Below, one piece after another: positions 1 through 9,414 of a DNA stretch of 64,000 nucleotides. Where the stretch lies: assembly GCF_003201815.1 (NCBI RefSeq), contig NZ_QJKB01000002.1, forward strand, positions 434,001-498,000. Direction: 5' to 3'. Every line of letters starts with the position of its first letter. The first letter of the stretch is position 1. The stretch comes from Undibacterium pigrum. GTDB lineage: Bacteria > Pseudomonadota > Gammaproteobacteria > Burkholderiales > Burkholderiaceae_D. The position numbers and the translations under genes were made by a program. The notes beneath the pieces were generated by a model, which made no database searches, had not been told where the DNA came from, and was given only the letters and a program-made list of their open reading frames with translations.

Positions 1-572
1 TGCAATACTTGCCTCTGTCCCATATGCAACTGCATATAATTTCCAGCCGCTTCTATCCATAAAACATCTGCCAGTTGTATGCACTCTATGCGGCCTACCG
101 AGCGTACGCTGATCTGTTGCCAATAAGCGGGTTGCTCTTTCTTCGCTTCATCTTCTGCCTTGACATATTGCCCCATGGCTTGCGCATAGCCAGCTTGCTG
201 GCGCTGCTTGAGCATGGCGGTGGCGCGCTCCAGCGATAGTGCCAGACGCCGGTCGTCAAAAGGCTTGAGCAAGTAATCGAGGGCATGCAGGTCAAAGGCT
301 TCTATCGCATGGGCGTTGAAGGCCGTGACAAAAATCACCAGCGGTGGCGCAGTCTGGGTGCTCAGTTCACGTGCCAGTGCCAGGCCGGTTTCGCGTGGCA
401 TTTGTATATCGAGAAAGATGACATCAACAGCATTGGCATCCATAGCTGCGCGCGCCGTGGCGACGCTGGCGCATTCGGCGACGATGCTCCAGCCGGGATG
501 GTCCTGCAAGGCATAGCGCAAGTTGGCGCGGCCCGGCTCTTCATCATCGACGATCAGTGCATGTATTGTCAT
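1..572 (-). CDS. LytTR-family response regulator (partial, runs off left edge)
   Basis: Two-component response regulator, truncated by the window edge. Read from the ATG at 572 it has a CheY-like receiver (acidic pair at residues 9-10, phospho-acceptor Asp55 in FLDIQM, the conserved Lys in LLKPF) followed by the first part of a LytTR DNA-binding domain (EAAGNYMQLH), where the sequence ends. The start codon overlaps the stop of the upstream kinase by four bases (ATGA), so the pair is translationally coupled. It is clearly paralogous to the regulator at 10586-11359. The regulated genes cannot be told from the sequence. Confidence 0.9.
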   Translation of the reverse strand, partial: MTIHALIVDDEEPGRANLRYALQDHPGWSIVAECASVATARAAMDANAVDVIFLDIQMPRETGLALARELSTQTAPPLVIFVTAFNAHAIEAFDLHALDYLLKPFDDRRLALSLERATAMLKQRQQAGYAQAMGQYVKAEDEAKKEQPAYWQQISVRSVGRIECIQLADVLWIEAAGNYMQLHMGQRQVL

Positions 573-1747
573 GATATTGCGTTCTCGGGCATGTGTAGCG
601 GCATGCGGATTTGCACCTCAAAACGCTGCTGGCCATCTTCCTGTATGCGCCCGCTATGCATGCTGGCGCGCCCTGCATAAATCAAGTCCAGCCTGGCGCG
701 GGTTTGTGGCAAGCCCAGACCCAGCCCGGGGTTGGCGCCAATGCCATCAGTGACGGTATTGCTGACACTGATGCTGAGTTCTTCATCATCCAGTTTGAAT
801 TGCATGCGGATATCGCTGCTGCCCTCGTGGCAATCCAGATCATGACGCAAGGCATTTTCCAGCAAGGGTTGCAGTAGCAAAGGCGGGCAGTCACCTGCCA
901 GTACATTCGCGGTATCACCTGCGATGCTGATTTGCAGGCGTGCGCCGTAACGCAACCTTTGTAATTCCAGATAATCACGTATGAAAGTCATCTCGTCTTC
1001 CAGCCTCACCCAGTCCTTGCTGCTGGCCGTCAGTGCATAGCGCAGCAAATCACTGAGGCGGTTCAGGCCAGTCAGGGCAATGCGCTTGTCATCTGCCCTG
1101 ACCAGGGCGCTGATGGCGTTGAGGCAATTGAAGATGAAGTGCGGCTCCAACTGCCCGCGCAAGGCATCCAGTCTTTGCTGTTCCAGGTCCAGCCGCAGAT
1201 GCAGTACATCATTCATGGATTGCTGCAAGACTTGCTCACGCACACGTGCCTGCCGCCAGGTGCAGATCGCCAGCACGGCAATGAAGGTGCCGGTGGACCA
1301 GGCATATTCGAGGAAGATCGTAAAGTTACGCATATTGAAGGCCATGGTCACGATGTCCTGCAACCCAAAGCTGCGTTTTTCCTTGAGCAGGTCAAGGATA
1401 GCGATATATATTATTTCCAGTGGCAGAAAGCCCAGCAGCATGATCATATACGCCAGCGCTATGCCCTTCGCTTTGCTGAGAAATTTTTCGTGCCGCATGA
1501 AAATCAGGTAGAGGCAGGTGCTGAAGACCATCATCAGCAAATGGCTGCTGACCCAGAACCACAGTATCTCGCTAAAGCTACGCTGGGTAGTTCCGTACTT
1601 GATCAGGTCAGCATAATTGCCAAGAGCACCAATGGCACACAAACTGGTCCACACCAGGATATTGCTCAGCAAAAGTTTGAAGACGATGATTGCTGTGAGC
1701 TGTGGCACCTGGTTCAGGGCGGGAGTATCTGGGCGGGCATTTTCCAT
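569..1747 (-). CDS. LytS/YehU-type sensor histidine kinase
   Basis: Inner-membrane sensor kinase of the His_kinase (LytS/YehU) family, 392 aa. The N-terminal half has about four hydrophobic segments (roughly residues 18-42, 60-83, 96-120, 142-163). A short coiled stretch follows, then the catalytic core with the phospho-accepting His203 in LEPHFIFN, an N-box around LLENALRHD and a G-box GLGLGL. It overlaps the LytTR regulator by four bases, so the two form a signalling pair. No extracytoplasmic ligand domain is visible; the multi-helix membrane part is presumably the sensor. Close paralogue of the kinase at 9415-10575. Confidence 0.92.
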   Translation of the reverse strand: MENARPDTPALNQVPQLTAIIVFKLLLSNILVWTSLCAIGALGNYADLIKYGTTQRSFSEILWFWVSSHLLMMVFSTCLYLIFMRHEKFLSKAKGIALAYMIMLLGFLPLEIIYIAILDLLKEKRSFGLQDIVTMAFNMRNFTIFLEYAWSTGTFIAVLAICTWRQARVREQVLQQSMNDVLHLRLDLEQQRLDALRGQLEPHFIFNCLNAISALVRADDKRIALTGLNRLSDLLRYALTASSKDWVRLEDEMTFIRDYLELQRLRYGARLQISIAGDTANVLAGDCPPLLLQPLLENALRHDLDCHEGSSDIRMQFKLDDEELSISVSNTVTDGIGANPGLGLGLPQTRARLDLIYAGRASMHSGRIQEDGQQRFEVQIRMPLHMPENAIS

Positions 1748-1900
1748 GGTAGCAGTATAGCAGTCTGCATGACCGTATTTGCCTGTGCAGAAAGGCAGTA
1801 GCGACAGGGTTTCGGGGTTTCGTCACAAGCTCAGCCATGGCACAGGCTATTGCCAGATAATCCATTGCAATCGATATACCAGCGTGGACGAGGGGGCAGG

Positions 1901-2383
1901 ATGGATGTAAGTCTGAAAGTGAATGGGCAAGTGCGCAAGTGTCAGGCAGAGGGTGATACGCCGCTGCTATGGATATTGCGTGAAGACCTGGGCCTGACTG
2001 GCACCAAGTTTGGCTGTGGTGCTGGCCTGTGCGGTGCCTGTACCGTGCATCTGGATGGGCAGGCTTTACGCAGTTGCGTCATGCCGGTAGCAAGCCTGAA
2101 CGGGCGCAATATCACGACGATAGAAGGTCTGTCGCCCGACCGCAGCCATGTCCTGCAACAAGCCTGGATAGAACATCAGGTGCCGCAATGTGGGTATTGC
2201 CAGTCAGGCATGCTGATGGCGGCTGCTGCCTTGCTGAAGACCACGCCGCATCCCAGCGACAAGCAGATTGATGCGGCAATGACCAATCTGTGCCGTTGCG
2301 GTACTTATCCGCGTGTCAGGGCTGCCATACATACGGCTGCCGCGAAACTCAGGCCATTAACGAAGAAGGGACAGAAGGCATGA
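1901..2383 (+). CDS. (2Fe-2S)-binding subunit of a molybdenum hydroxylase (isoquinoline 1-oxidoreductase alpha-like)
   Basis: Small iron-sulfur subunit of a xanthine-oxidase-family enzyme, 160 aa. It carries a plant-ferredoxin [2Fe-2S] domain (CGAGLCGAC with a later Cys near residue 59) and a C-terminal helical [2Fe-2S] domain (CGYCQSG then CRCG), the order typical of IorA and the small subunits of aldehyde and CO dehydrogenases. The ATG at 1901 is preferred over an upstream in-frame ATG because a G-rich ribosome site lies just before it and the domain begins at once. Its stop overlaps the next start (ATGA). It passes electrons from the molybdenum subunit to an unidentified acceptor. Confidence 0.92.
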   Translation: MDVSLKVNGQVRKCQAEGDTPLLWILREDLGLTGTKFGCGAGLCGACTVHLDGQALRSCVMPVASLNGRNITTIEGLSPDRSHVLQQAWIEHQVPQCGYCQSGMLMAAAALLKTTPHPSDKQIDAAMTNLCRCGTYPRVRAAIHTAAAKLRPLTKKGQKA

Positions 2384-4584
2384 CTGAAGATATCACTACG
2401 GTGCGTTCGCCTGCGCGCAGGAATTTCCTTAAATCTTCGCTGGTGGCCGGTGCATGGGTACTGGGCAGCAGCACCATACCCATGCTGAATAGTCTGGCGG
2501 CGGATGAAGCGGGCAAGGCAGGGTCGACCTTTGCTTCGCCCTTTGATTTCTGGCTCAGCATCGATGGCACAGGTGTGGTGACTGCTTACACCACGGTCAC
2601 CAATCTGGGGCAGGGCACCCATGCCGCGATTGCCCAGATCGTCGCCGAAGAACTGGAAATGTCCCTGGCAAATGTACGCATAGAACATGCACCCGTCATC
2701 AAACAATTCCACAGAGAATGGCCACCCGGCATCACGACTTTTGCCAGCGCAGGTTTTAATTCTGCACTGGAAACGATAGCACCAGCCTGTGCTGCGGCCA
2801 GGCAAATGTTGTTGCAGGCAGCAGCCCTGCAATGGCAAGTGGATGTCAAAAATTGCGTGGCTGTCAATGCACAAGTGACTCATGCTGCCACTGGCCGCAG
2901 CCTGCCCTACACCGCCTTGATCAAGGCAGCGGCAATACTTGCACCACCAGAAAAACCGGTGATCAAATCGCCGAAAGACTGGAAGGTGCTGGGGCAGTCA
3001 ACACCACGCCCTGACATTCCGGCGCGGGTAGATGGTAGTGCAGTGTTTGGTATCGATGTGCAAAGACCAGGCATGCTGATGGCAGCAGTCCTGCATGCCC
3101 CGCGTTTTGGCAGCAGCTTGCAAAGTGTGGATGATGGTCCTGCGCTGGCTGTGAAAGGTGTACGCAAGGTCGTGCATCTGCCCAATGCCGTAGCGGTGGT
3201 GGCTGAGCGTTACTGGATAGCCCACAAGGCAGTGCAATTGCTCAAGCCAGTATGGCAGGATGGTGCACATGCCAGTATCAATACCGCAGAGATGCGCAGC
3301 AGCTTGCTGAGGGCAGTTGCTGCTGGCGATGGCAAGCTCTTCCCTAGGCCAAAAAAACAAAAAGAAGGTGCCGCAGAGACAGCAATGAAAGAGGCAAGCA
3401 GCATTATCGACACCAGCTTTGATGTGCCTTTCCTGGCCCATGCAACGATGGAACCCTTGAATGCCACCGTTGAAGTGACTGCTACAGGTGCACAAGTCTG
3501 GCTCTCCACCCAAAGCCAGACTGACACACAAAATGGCGTCGCCAAGGCACTGGGTTTTCAGCCTGAGCAAGTACAGATACATACCCAGCACGCAGGCGGC
3601 GGTTTTGGCCGCAGGCTGGAACATGATTTTGCTATCGAGGCTGCCTTGATCGCGAAGGCCGCCGGTGCCTGTGTAAAAACCATCTGGTCGCGTGAGAACG
3701 ATATGCAGGCTGGCTATTACCGCCCCATCACCGCTGCCCGTGTGCAACTGGCGCTGGACAAAGATCATTTGCCCATGGTTTTGCGGCTCGATACTGCAGG
3801 ACCTTCACTACTCGAATATACGCGGGTCACGAATAGCCCGGCCAGGAACGGTCTTGACTGGACCTATATCATGGGCTGGTTCGGTAGCAGCTATAAATTC
3901 CCTCTATTCGATACCCGTTGGACCAGAGTGGACTTTGGTGTGCCCTGTTCTTACTGGCGCTCGGTAGGCAATTCGCAAAATTGCTTTTTCCTTGAACATA
4001 CACTGGAACAGGCCGCACGCAAGGCGGGCATGGATAGTCTGGAATACCGCCGCCGCCTGTTGCAACATAATCCCAAAGCCATCGCCTTTGTGAATGCGTT
4101 GGCAGAGCGCGCAGGCTGGAACACGCCCTTGCCCAAGGGCTATTACCGTGGTTTTGCAATGAATGGCAATAGCTTCCTGTTCAGTGCTCATATCGTTGAA
4201 ATTGCAGTCAGCAAACCGGGGCAATTCCGTCTGGTAAAAATTACTGCTGGCATCAACCCGGGAGTCGTCGCCAACCCCAAAGCTGTCGAGGCGCAGATGA
4301 TGGGCGGTACACTGTTTGGTTTGTCTGCGGCCCTGTTTGGTGAAATCAGTTTCAGGGATGGCCAGGTGGAACAGGGCAATTTTGATAGCTATCGCCTGGT
4401 CTCGCTGGCACAGACACCAGTACTGGACGTCATGGTCACGAGTACTGGTGACAGACCGGAAGGCGTGGGCGAAGAAGGCCCGCCATCGATAGGCCCGGCC
4501 ATTGCCAATGCCTTGCTGGCAGCCAGTGGCAAGCCCGTCACGCGTCTGCCGCTGTCGCAGGCGGGGTGGAAACTGATGGCATAG
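2380..4584 (+). CDS. Molybdopterin-binding subunit of a molybdenum hydroxylase (isoquinoline 1-oxidoreductase beta-like), Tat-exported
   Basis: Large catalytic subunit, 734 aa. The start at 2380 overlaps the small-subunit stop by four bases. A twin-arginine signal (RRNFLKSS) followed by a hydrophobic stretch near residues 15-45 indicates folded export to the periplasm. The family signatures are a GGGFGRR molybdopterin-contact motif and a C-terminal [11 protein letters not shown] segment holding the catalytic Glu. There is no FAD subunit in the operon, as in the IorAB type, where electrons go to a cytochrome or other carrier. The substrate (N-heterocycle or aldehyde) cannot be deduced. No XdhC-like maturation gene is adjacent. 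Confidence 0.9.
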   Translation: MTEDITTVRSPARRNFLKSSLVAGAWVLGSSTIPMLNSLAADEAGKAGSTFASPFDFWLSIDGTGVVTAYTTVTNLGQGTHAAIAQIVAEELEMSLANVRIEHAPVIKQFHREWPPGITTFASAGFNSALETIAPACAAARQMLLQAAALQWQVDVKNCVAVNAQVTHAATGRSLPYTALIKAAAILAPPEKPVIKSPKDWKVLGQSTPRPDIPARVDGSAVFGIDVQRPGMLMAAVLHAPRFGSSLQSVDDGPALAVKGVRKVVHLPNAVAVVAERYWIAHKAVQLLKPVWQDGAHASINTAEMRSSLLRAVAAGDGKLFPRPKKQKEGAAETAMKEASSIIDTSFDVPFLAHATMEPLNATVEVTATGAQVWLSTQSQTDTQNGVAKALGFQPEQVQIHTQHAGGGFGRRLEHDFAIEAALIAKAAGACVKTIWSRENDMQAGYYRPITAARVQLALDKDHLPMVLRLDTAGPSLLEYTRVTNSPARNGLDWTYIMGWFGSSYKFPLFDTRWTRVDFGVPCSYWRSVGNSQNCFFLEHTLEQAARKAGMDSLEYRRRLLQHNPKAIAFVNALAERAGWNTPLPKGYYRGFAMNGNSFLFSAHIVEIAVSKPGQFRLVKITAGINPGVVANPKAVEAQMMGGTLFGLSAALFGEISFRDGQVEQGNFDSYRLVSLAQTPVLDVMVTSTGDRPEGVGEEGPPSIGPAIANALLAASGKPVTRLPLSQAGWKLMA

Positions 4585-4669
4585 CCACAGATTTTTCTGC
4601 GAATTTATTTTACTGCTGGTATTGTGATGTTGTAGAAGAACATAAATTCACATCAATCCGGGAGACAAA

Positions 4670-5065
4670 ATGAATATAGCAAACTGGTGCGTGCTGGCGG
4701 CATGCCTGCTACCGACAATAACGGTGGGGCTGGCCAAGGCGCAGTCTGCAAAAATGCCGCGCGATGCAGGCAGGTATGACAATAATAATCCCAGGGAATG
4801 GGCGCAAAGTTTAAGCGGCTGGAAGCAACGTGCCAATGCTGCCCAGCAAAATGGTTTTGAAGCCCTGCCGCTATTCATCGCCGCTGTCGTTCTTGCCCAG
4901 CAAGCCCATGCAGACCAGACGCGCATAGATCAACTGGCAGTCTTGTTCATTGCCCTGCGTATTGTGTATACCATTGCCTATCTGATGAACCAGGGTACTC
5001 TGCGTACCCTTATCTGGAGCGGTGGCCTGGCGACCAGTATCGCGATCTTGTTGATGGCGGCTTAG
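4670..5065 (+). CDS. MAPEG family membrane protein
   Basis: Small integral membrane protein, 131 aa, resembling bacterial MAPEG proteins (the microsomal glutathione transferase and eicosanoid enzyme superfamily). Four hydrophobic segments are visible. After the first helix comes the polar stretch with NNPREW and LSGWKQRANAAQQNGFE, the Arg/Asn/Glu-rich loop characteristic of MAPEG that contributes to glutathione binding in characterised members. A GGGAGA-like ribosome site precedes the ATG. The gene stands alone and ends one base before the convergent methyltransferase gene. A role in glutathione-dependent detoxification is inferred from the family only. Confidence 0.8.
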   Translation: MNIANWCVLAACLLPTITVGLAKAQSAKMPRDAGRYDNNNPREWAQSLSGWKQRANAAQQNGFEALPLFIAAVVLAQQAHADQTRIDQLAVLFIALRIVYTIAYLMNQGTLRTLIWSGGLATSIAILLMAA

Positions 5066-6574
5066 CTATTTTTTGATCATGACCAGGATATGGGCGAGTA
5101 TGTCTTCGCCCTTATCCTTACGGGCAATTTGCTGGCTGGCTTCAGCAATTGCAAAGCCATGCAATTGCGCCAGTCGTTGCAGATAAGCATAGCCATGCGC
5201 ATAGCGTTGCGAAGGGCGCAAGAGATAATCAGCATCTTCGCTCGCTACTTCTACAGAAAATCCCAGCACTGCTTCGGGCTGCATGACGCGGCTGGCAGCA
5301 GCAAATACCGGTTCAAGATCGCCGATATACACAAACACATCAGCCGCAATGATGAGATCAAAATCCTGGTCTTGTAATTGCAACCAGTCGCCGATTTCTG
5401 CACAGTGCAGTTCATCATATAAGCCGGTACTTTTAGCCTTGGCCAACATTCTTTCTGACAAGTCTATGCCCGTCAGTTTACTGGCATTGGCACGCAGATA
5501 CGGGGCGCATAAACCGGTGCCGCAACCCAGGTCAAGATAATTGCCAGGGTTTTTGCTGGCATATTTGTTGACTGCCGCGCTCAGTAGTGCTGGCACCTGA
5601 TAATGCAAATCCTCCAGCAAGTGCTGGTCGAAATGCGGTGCATACTGATCAAACAAATCAGCCACATAGGCTGGTGGTGATGCGGAGGGCGTTGCAGTCG
5701 CGCCCAGGGCTGCCAGTGCATAAGTGATCTGTGCCAGTTCTGCCTCATCGCTGCAATAGCTGGCAGCAGTTTGATATGCCTTAATGGCGGCATCGTCCCG
5801 GCCCAGCAGGCGCAAGACATGGCCACTTTGCAGATGGGCCTTGCCATAGTCGGACTTGATTTTCAGTGCCTGTGCAAAGCTGTCCAGGGCGGTTTCGAAT
5901 TCCTGAATTTTTTGCAGACAGATACCGCGATTGCACCAGGCTTGCAGATGTCCTGCCTGCAAATGCAGGACCTGTTCATAAGCTGCCACCGCTTCTGCAT
6001 CAAGGCGCAAACATTGCAGGCTGTAGGCACGGGCAAAATGGATGGCAGCATCATTTGGATTCAGTTGCAAAGCCTCGTCAAAATCCTGCAGGGCTTGCTG
6101 GTGTTCATCCATGTCTTGCAGGCAGATGCCGCGGTTCAATAAGGCCCCGGCATAGCGCGGATTATATTCCAGTGCCTTGTCATAATGATGCAAGGCAGCG
6201 GCCAGCTTGCCCAGGCTGCGCAAGACATTGCCACGGTTATTCCAGACCATGGCGTAATCCGGCTTTATCTGCAAGGCGCGGTCATAACTGGCCAGGGCTT
6301 CTTCCGATAAACCCAGGTCTTGCAAGGCTGCACCAAGGTTGCCATGGGCAATGGCTTGTTGCGCATCGATGGCAATAGCCTGGCGCAATCTTGTGACTGC
6401 TAGCCTGGCATCACCGCGCTGTCTGGCGATCACGCCCAGCAATTGCAGGGCATCAAAATGCTCAGGCTCTGTTTGCAATACCTGTTGATAGATGGTTTCT
6501 GCTGCGTCGAACTGGCCTTGCTGATGCAGTGTTACTGCCTGCTGCAATATGTTGCTGATCTTGGTTGTGCTCAT
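5066..6574 (-). CDS. TPR-repeat SAM-dependent methyltransferase
   Basis: Two-part protein of 502 aa. Residues about 5-280 are tandem tetratricopeptide repeats in which the W-LG-Y-A-F-P pattern recurs every 34 residues, including several ALLNRG/AWNNRG-type repeats. The C-terminal part is a class I methyltransferase with SAM motif YLDLGCGTGLC around residue 347 and a following acidic ADVFVYIGDL segment. Such proteins use the TPR part to bind a protein partner; the methyl acceptor is unknown. No signal peptide is present, so it is cytoplasmic. The gene is monocistronic and convergent with the MAPEG gene. Confidence 0.88.
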   Translation of the reverse strand: MSTTKISNILQQAVTLHQQGQFDAAETIYQQVLQTEPEHFDALQLLGVIARQRGDARLAVTRLRQAIAIDAQQAIAHGNLGAALQDLGLSEEALASYDRALQIKPDYAMVWNNRGNVLRSLGKLAAALHHYDKALEYNPRYAGALLNRGICLQDMDEHQQALQDFDEALQLNPNDAAIHFARAYSLQCLRLDAEAVAAYEQVLHLQAGHLQAWCNRGICLQKIQEFETALDSFAQALKIKSDYGKAHLQSGHVLRLLGRDDAAIKAYQTAASYCSDEAELAQITYALAALGATATPSASPPAYVADLFDQYAPHFDQHLLEDLHYQVPALLSAAVNKYASKNPGNYLDLGCGTGLCAPYLRANASKLTGIDLSERMLAKAKSTGLYDELHCAEIGDWLQLQDQDFDLIIAADVFVYIGDLEPVFAAASRVMQPEAVLGFSVEVASEDADYLLRPSQRYAHGYAYLQRLAQLHGFAIAEASQQIARKDKGEDILAHILVMIKK

Positions 6575-6614
6575 TTTCCTGTACTATCAGGGCTATTCTT
6601 AAAGGATGGATTTT

Positions 6615-6881
6615 ATGGACCAGCAAGAACTCTTGGAATTATTGTGGAGCCTGCTACCCTCACCCGCCTACCTGATTGCCGCGTTTGCTTTTGGCTTGCT
6701 GGGTATGGCCGCGTTTTACTATGGCAGGAAAAAACCCAACAAGAGGGTCAAATGGCTGTCGGTGGGCTTGATGTTTTACCCTTACTTCATCGGTAGTGAC
6801 ATACGCATGCTGTATGGCACAGGTATCGCTTTTTGCATAGCCATCGCCGTCAGCATTTATTATCCCTCTGAAACCAGGTAG
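6615..6881 (+). CDS. Small two-helix membrane protein of unknown function
   Basis: Short protein of about 88 aa. Two hydrophobic helices cover roughly residues 15-35 and 48-80, separated by a basic GRKKPNKR loop. An AAAGGA ribosome site at 6601-6606 sits eight bases before the ATG at 6615, which is why this start is preferred to the ATG at 6606. It is divergent from the TPR-methyltransferase and its 3' end approaches the convergent acetyltransferase gene. I do not recognise a family. Clean reading frame, codon use and ribosome site support it as a real gene. Confidence 0.7.
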   Translation: MDQQELLELLWSLLPSPAYLIAAFAFGLLGMAAFYYGRKKPNKRVKWLSVGLMFYPYFIGSDIRMLYGTGIAFCIAIAVSIYYPSETR

Positions 6882-6888
6882 CCTTCAT

Positions 6889-7437
6889 TCAGCCCAGGAT
6901 TTTTTCCATCTCTTCAAACTGCAGATTGTCTACCAGCATTTGTTCCTTGCCATTGTCGGACGGGAATGGCTTGAAGCGGCCAGTGCGCACATAACCACGG
7001 CGCTCATAATAGGCGATGAGTTCTTTCCTGACGCTGATGACCGTCATCCAGATTTTTTGTATGCCCCATAGGTCTTGCGCATATTGTTCAGCCGTTTGCA
7101 TGAAGTGTTTACCTATGCCATTACCCTGCAGCACAGGACGCACGACAAACATGCCCAGGTAGGCGGCGCCTTCCGTTTTTTCCAGATTGACGCAACCTAT
7201 AATGTCATCACCCTGCAGGCATAGCAGGATGACGGAATCGGGGTTGGCGATCAATTCGCGCACTTCAGGCGGGAATATGCGTGAGCCTTGCAGCAAGTCT
7301 GCTTCGGTAGTCCAGCCCTGACGGCTGCTGTCGCCACGGTAGGCGCTATTTACCAGCGCTGCGATAAGGTCTGCATCAGCATCCACTGCTGGTCGAAAGC
7401 TGATATCTGTTGTCTTGCTTGAAATATTTTCTGTCAT
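6889..7437 (-). CDS. GNAT family N-acetyltransferase
   Basis: Acyl-CoA-dependent N-acetyltransferase, 182 aa. It shows the GNAT fold order: an N-terminal FRPAVDADADLIAALVNSAYR helix region, strand 4 with YLGMFVVRP, the acetyl-CoA pyrophosphate loop LQGNGIGKHF (Q/RxxGxG/A type), and the late YYERRGYVRTGRF strand typical of the superfamily. The start at 7437 (MTENISS) is preferred to an ATG sixty bases upstream because the domain starts just after it. The acceptor amine is unknown. It is divergent from the tyrosine phosphatase gene. Confidence 0.85.
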   Translation of the reverse strand: MTENISSKTTDISFRPAVDADADLIAALVNSAYRGDSSRQGWTTEADLLQGSRIFPPEVRELIANPDSVILLCLQGDDIIGCVNLEKTEGAAYLGMFVVRPVLQGNGIGKHFMQTAEQYAQDLWGIQKIWMTVISVRKELIAYYERRGYVRTGRFKPFPSDNGKEQMLVDNLQFEEMEKILG

Positions 7438-7593
7438 ACGCGTCCATATAAGATGGGGTTTCTGTCTTGCCTGGCGCTGGAATAATAACATGCGCATTTC
7501 CTCTGCCAGAATCTGGCTTTGCCGACCTGAAAACCGCGTGTTAGCATGTCATGATTAAATGAATTTTTACCATCAGGGATTGTTGATTTTTTA

Positions 7594-8079
7594 ATGAAAA
7601 ACGCCGCGACCAGGGCAGTCCTGTTTGTCTGCATGGGCAATATCTGCCGTTCACCCAGTGCCGAAGGGGTATTCCGTACCTATGCTGAGGCCGCGCAACT
7701 GAACTTGCATATAGACTCGGCTGGAACCCATGCTTATCACATAGGCGAGGCGCCAGACCCACGCTCGCAGCAATTTGCCGCCCGTCGTGGCATAGACTTG
7801 TCGCAGCAAAGAGCGCGCAAGCTGGCCGCGGACGACTTTGAAAAATTTGATTTATTGCTGGCCATGGACAAAGAAAACCTGGCCAGGATGAAGGCTGCCT
7901 GCCCGCCTGCTTATCAGCACAAACTGAAACTCATGATGGACTATGCCAGCCATAGTGACAGCGACATCGTGCCCGACCCTTATTATGGCGGCCCTGATGG
8001 CTTTGACCTGGTACTGGATTATATTGAAGACGCCAGCGCTGGCTTGGTTCGCGCCATACAGAATGAGGGGAAAACCTGA
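7594..8079 (+). CDS. Low-molecular-weight protein tyrosine phosphatase
   Basis: Cytoplasmic phosphatase of 161 aa, the usual size for the family. The P-loop CMGNICRSP near the N terminus holds the catalytic Cys13 and Arg19, and DPYYGG near residue 128 carries the general-acid Asp. In exopolysaccharide clusters such enzymes act with tyrosine kinases, but no such cluster is present here, so it may be a housekeeping or arsenate-reductase-like member. The stop (TGA 8077-8079) abuts a small downstream reading frame, suggesting a two-gene transcript. Confidence 0.93.
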   Translation: MKNAATRAVLFVCMGNICRSPSAEGVFRTYAEAAQLNLHIDSAGTHAYHIGEAPDPRSQQFAARRGIDLSQQRARKLAADDFEKFDLLLAMDKENLARMKAACPPAYQHKLKLMMDYASHSDSDIVPDPYYGGPDGFDLVLDYIEDASAGLVRAIQNEGKT

Positions 8080-8105
8080 TGCAAGCCCGGGACCAGGAGT
8101 TTGTT

Positions 8106-8306
8106 ATGAACTCCATACGCAGTTATTTGCAAGCCCGTCCTCAAAGTGCGGATACTGCCGAGGGCATACAGCATTTCTGGATACGGTGGCCAGGTGACGC
8201 ACTGCCTTTATCTGTGATATCAGACATACTTGAGCATATGCGCAATGCAGGTGAACTTGAGAGCGTGAACGTGGGTGGCCGTACGATCTGGCGTGCAGCG
8301 TGTTGA
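8106..8306 (+). CDS. Small uncharacterised protein
   Basis: Predicted 66-residue cytoplasmic protein following the tyrosine phosphatase. An in-frame ATG at 8079 overlaps the phosphatase stop, but the ATG at 8106 has a good AGGAG site six bases upstream (8095-8099), so I take 8106. The sequence is mostly helical with one strand-like end (SVNVGGRTIWRA), which would fit a small winged-helix-like unit. I do not recognise a family and make no functional claim. The next gene (M23 peptidase) starts 20 bases later. Confidence 0.55.
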   Translation: MNSIRSYLQARPQSADTAEGIQHFWIRWPGDALPLSVISDILEHMRNAGELESVNVGGRTIWRAAC

Positions 8307-8325
8307 ATGGAGTTATGACCTGAGC

Positions 8326-9312
8326 ATGTCTTTGAGCCGCCTTTTTTTTCTGATGCCAATAAGTTCCACGCTGTTTTTCAGCTGTGCCAGCCTGGCGCAG
8401 ACTGGTGGCTATACGAGCGGCCAGACATCAAATGAGCAGGTCAACATAGAGACCATCAAGAAAGCCTATTCTCATGCCGTGCTGGCCAGCAATCATAGCC
8501 GCATGCCAGCGACAGTGACACTGCAACTCAGCAGCTACAGCAATTTGGCCTCCAGCCGGGTTTGGCCTATACAGGCACAACTGGCCAGCGGGCAAAGCCT
8601 GGAACTGGTTGAAGTCTCGGCTGCCAACCAGCAGTTTGGCTATACCTTTGATTACCATAAGCATTATGTCCAGGGTGACCCCGGGGCGCGACATGATGAA
8701 AATGTCAGTTATCGCATCCCCTTCATGGCCGACCAGCCATACCAGATATTGCAGTCTGCAGATGGCCCGCTGTTTTCGCACCAGACAGTTGCTACGCGCT
8801 ATGCGGTGGATATCAATATGCCCATGGGGACGACAGTGATTGCGGCACGGGCAGGCATCGTTGCCGAAGTGGCCAGTGAGTTCAATGACAATGGCAGACC
8901 TGAACCTGAATTTTTTGACAAGGCCAATTATGTCCGCATCTTGCATGAGGACGGCAGCTGGGCAGATTACTTCCACCTCATGCAACATGCCATCCAGGTC
9001 CAGCCGGGCATGCGTGTGGATGCGGGACAAGTCCTTGGCCTGTCTGGTAATAGCGGTTATTCCACTACGCCACACCTGCATTTCCATGTACAGGTGAACC
9101 AGAACGGTACCATCATTTCCCTGCCTTTTCGCTTCAGCAATAAACATGATGGCGTGTTTACGCCACGCTACCAGAGCTGGCTCATCCCCGACCAGCAGAC
9201 TATCAAGCTCAGCAATGCCAGCAAAAACAAGCCCAGGAAAACCCTGCGTGAATGCCTGCCAGCAGGCAAGACAGTGGATGATGCCGTGATACGTTGCCTG
9301 TCTAGTTCCTGA
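8326..9312 (+). CDS. M23 family metallopeptidase (LytM-like), exported
   Basis: Exported peptidoglycan-peptidase-like protein, 328 aa. The N terminus is a signal peptide (hydrophobic residues about 5-25, then a Cys that could be a lipobox in FSCASLAQ). The C-terminal half is a LytM/M23 domain: RYAVDINMPMGT, then GYSTTPHLHFHV with the His-x-His zinc ligands and the GLSGNSGYS loop. The canonical HxxxD first ligand reads RxxxD here, as I recall for some M23 subfamilies, so catalysis should not be assumed. The ATG at 8326 directly precedes the signal sequence. Confidence 0.83.
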   Translation: MSLSRLFFLMPISSTLFFSCASLAQTGGYTSGQTSNEQVNIETIKKAYSHAVLASNHSRMPATVTLQLSSYSNLASSRVWPIQAQLASGQSLELVEVSAANQQFGYTFDYHKHYVQGDPGARHDENVSYRIPFMADQPYQILQSADGPLFSHQTVATRYAVDINMPMGTTVIAARAGIVAEVASEFNDNGRPEPEFFDKANYVRILHEDGSWADYFHLMQHAIQVQPGMRVDAGQVLGLSGNSGYSTTPHLHFHVQVNQNGTIISLPFRFSNKHDGVFTPRYQSWLIPDQQTIKLSNASKNKPRKTLRECLPAGKTVDDAVIRCLSSS

Positions 9313-9414
9313 ACCTTTCCCTGTTCCATAACTTATGTGATGAAAGTCATTTTTGCAGTGATGGAAATCCCGCAGGCAAAAATTTCCAGGCTGCGGCGCT
9401 GATATACTGCATTC

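Noticed and set aside
2998..3768. Minus-strand reading frame of 256 codons inside the molybdopterin subunit gene
   Set aside because: It is a shadow of a gene with intact cofactor motifs; no ribosome site or domain supports it.
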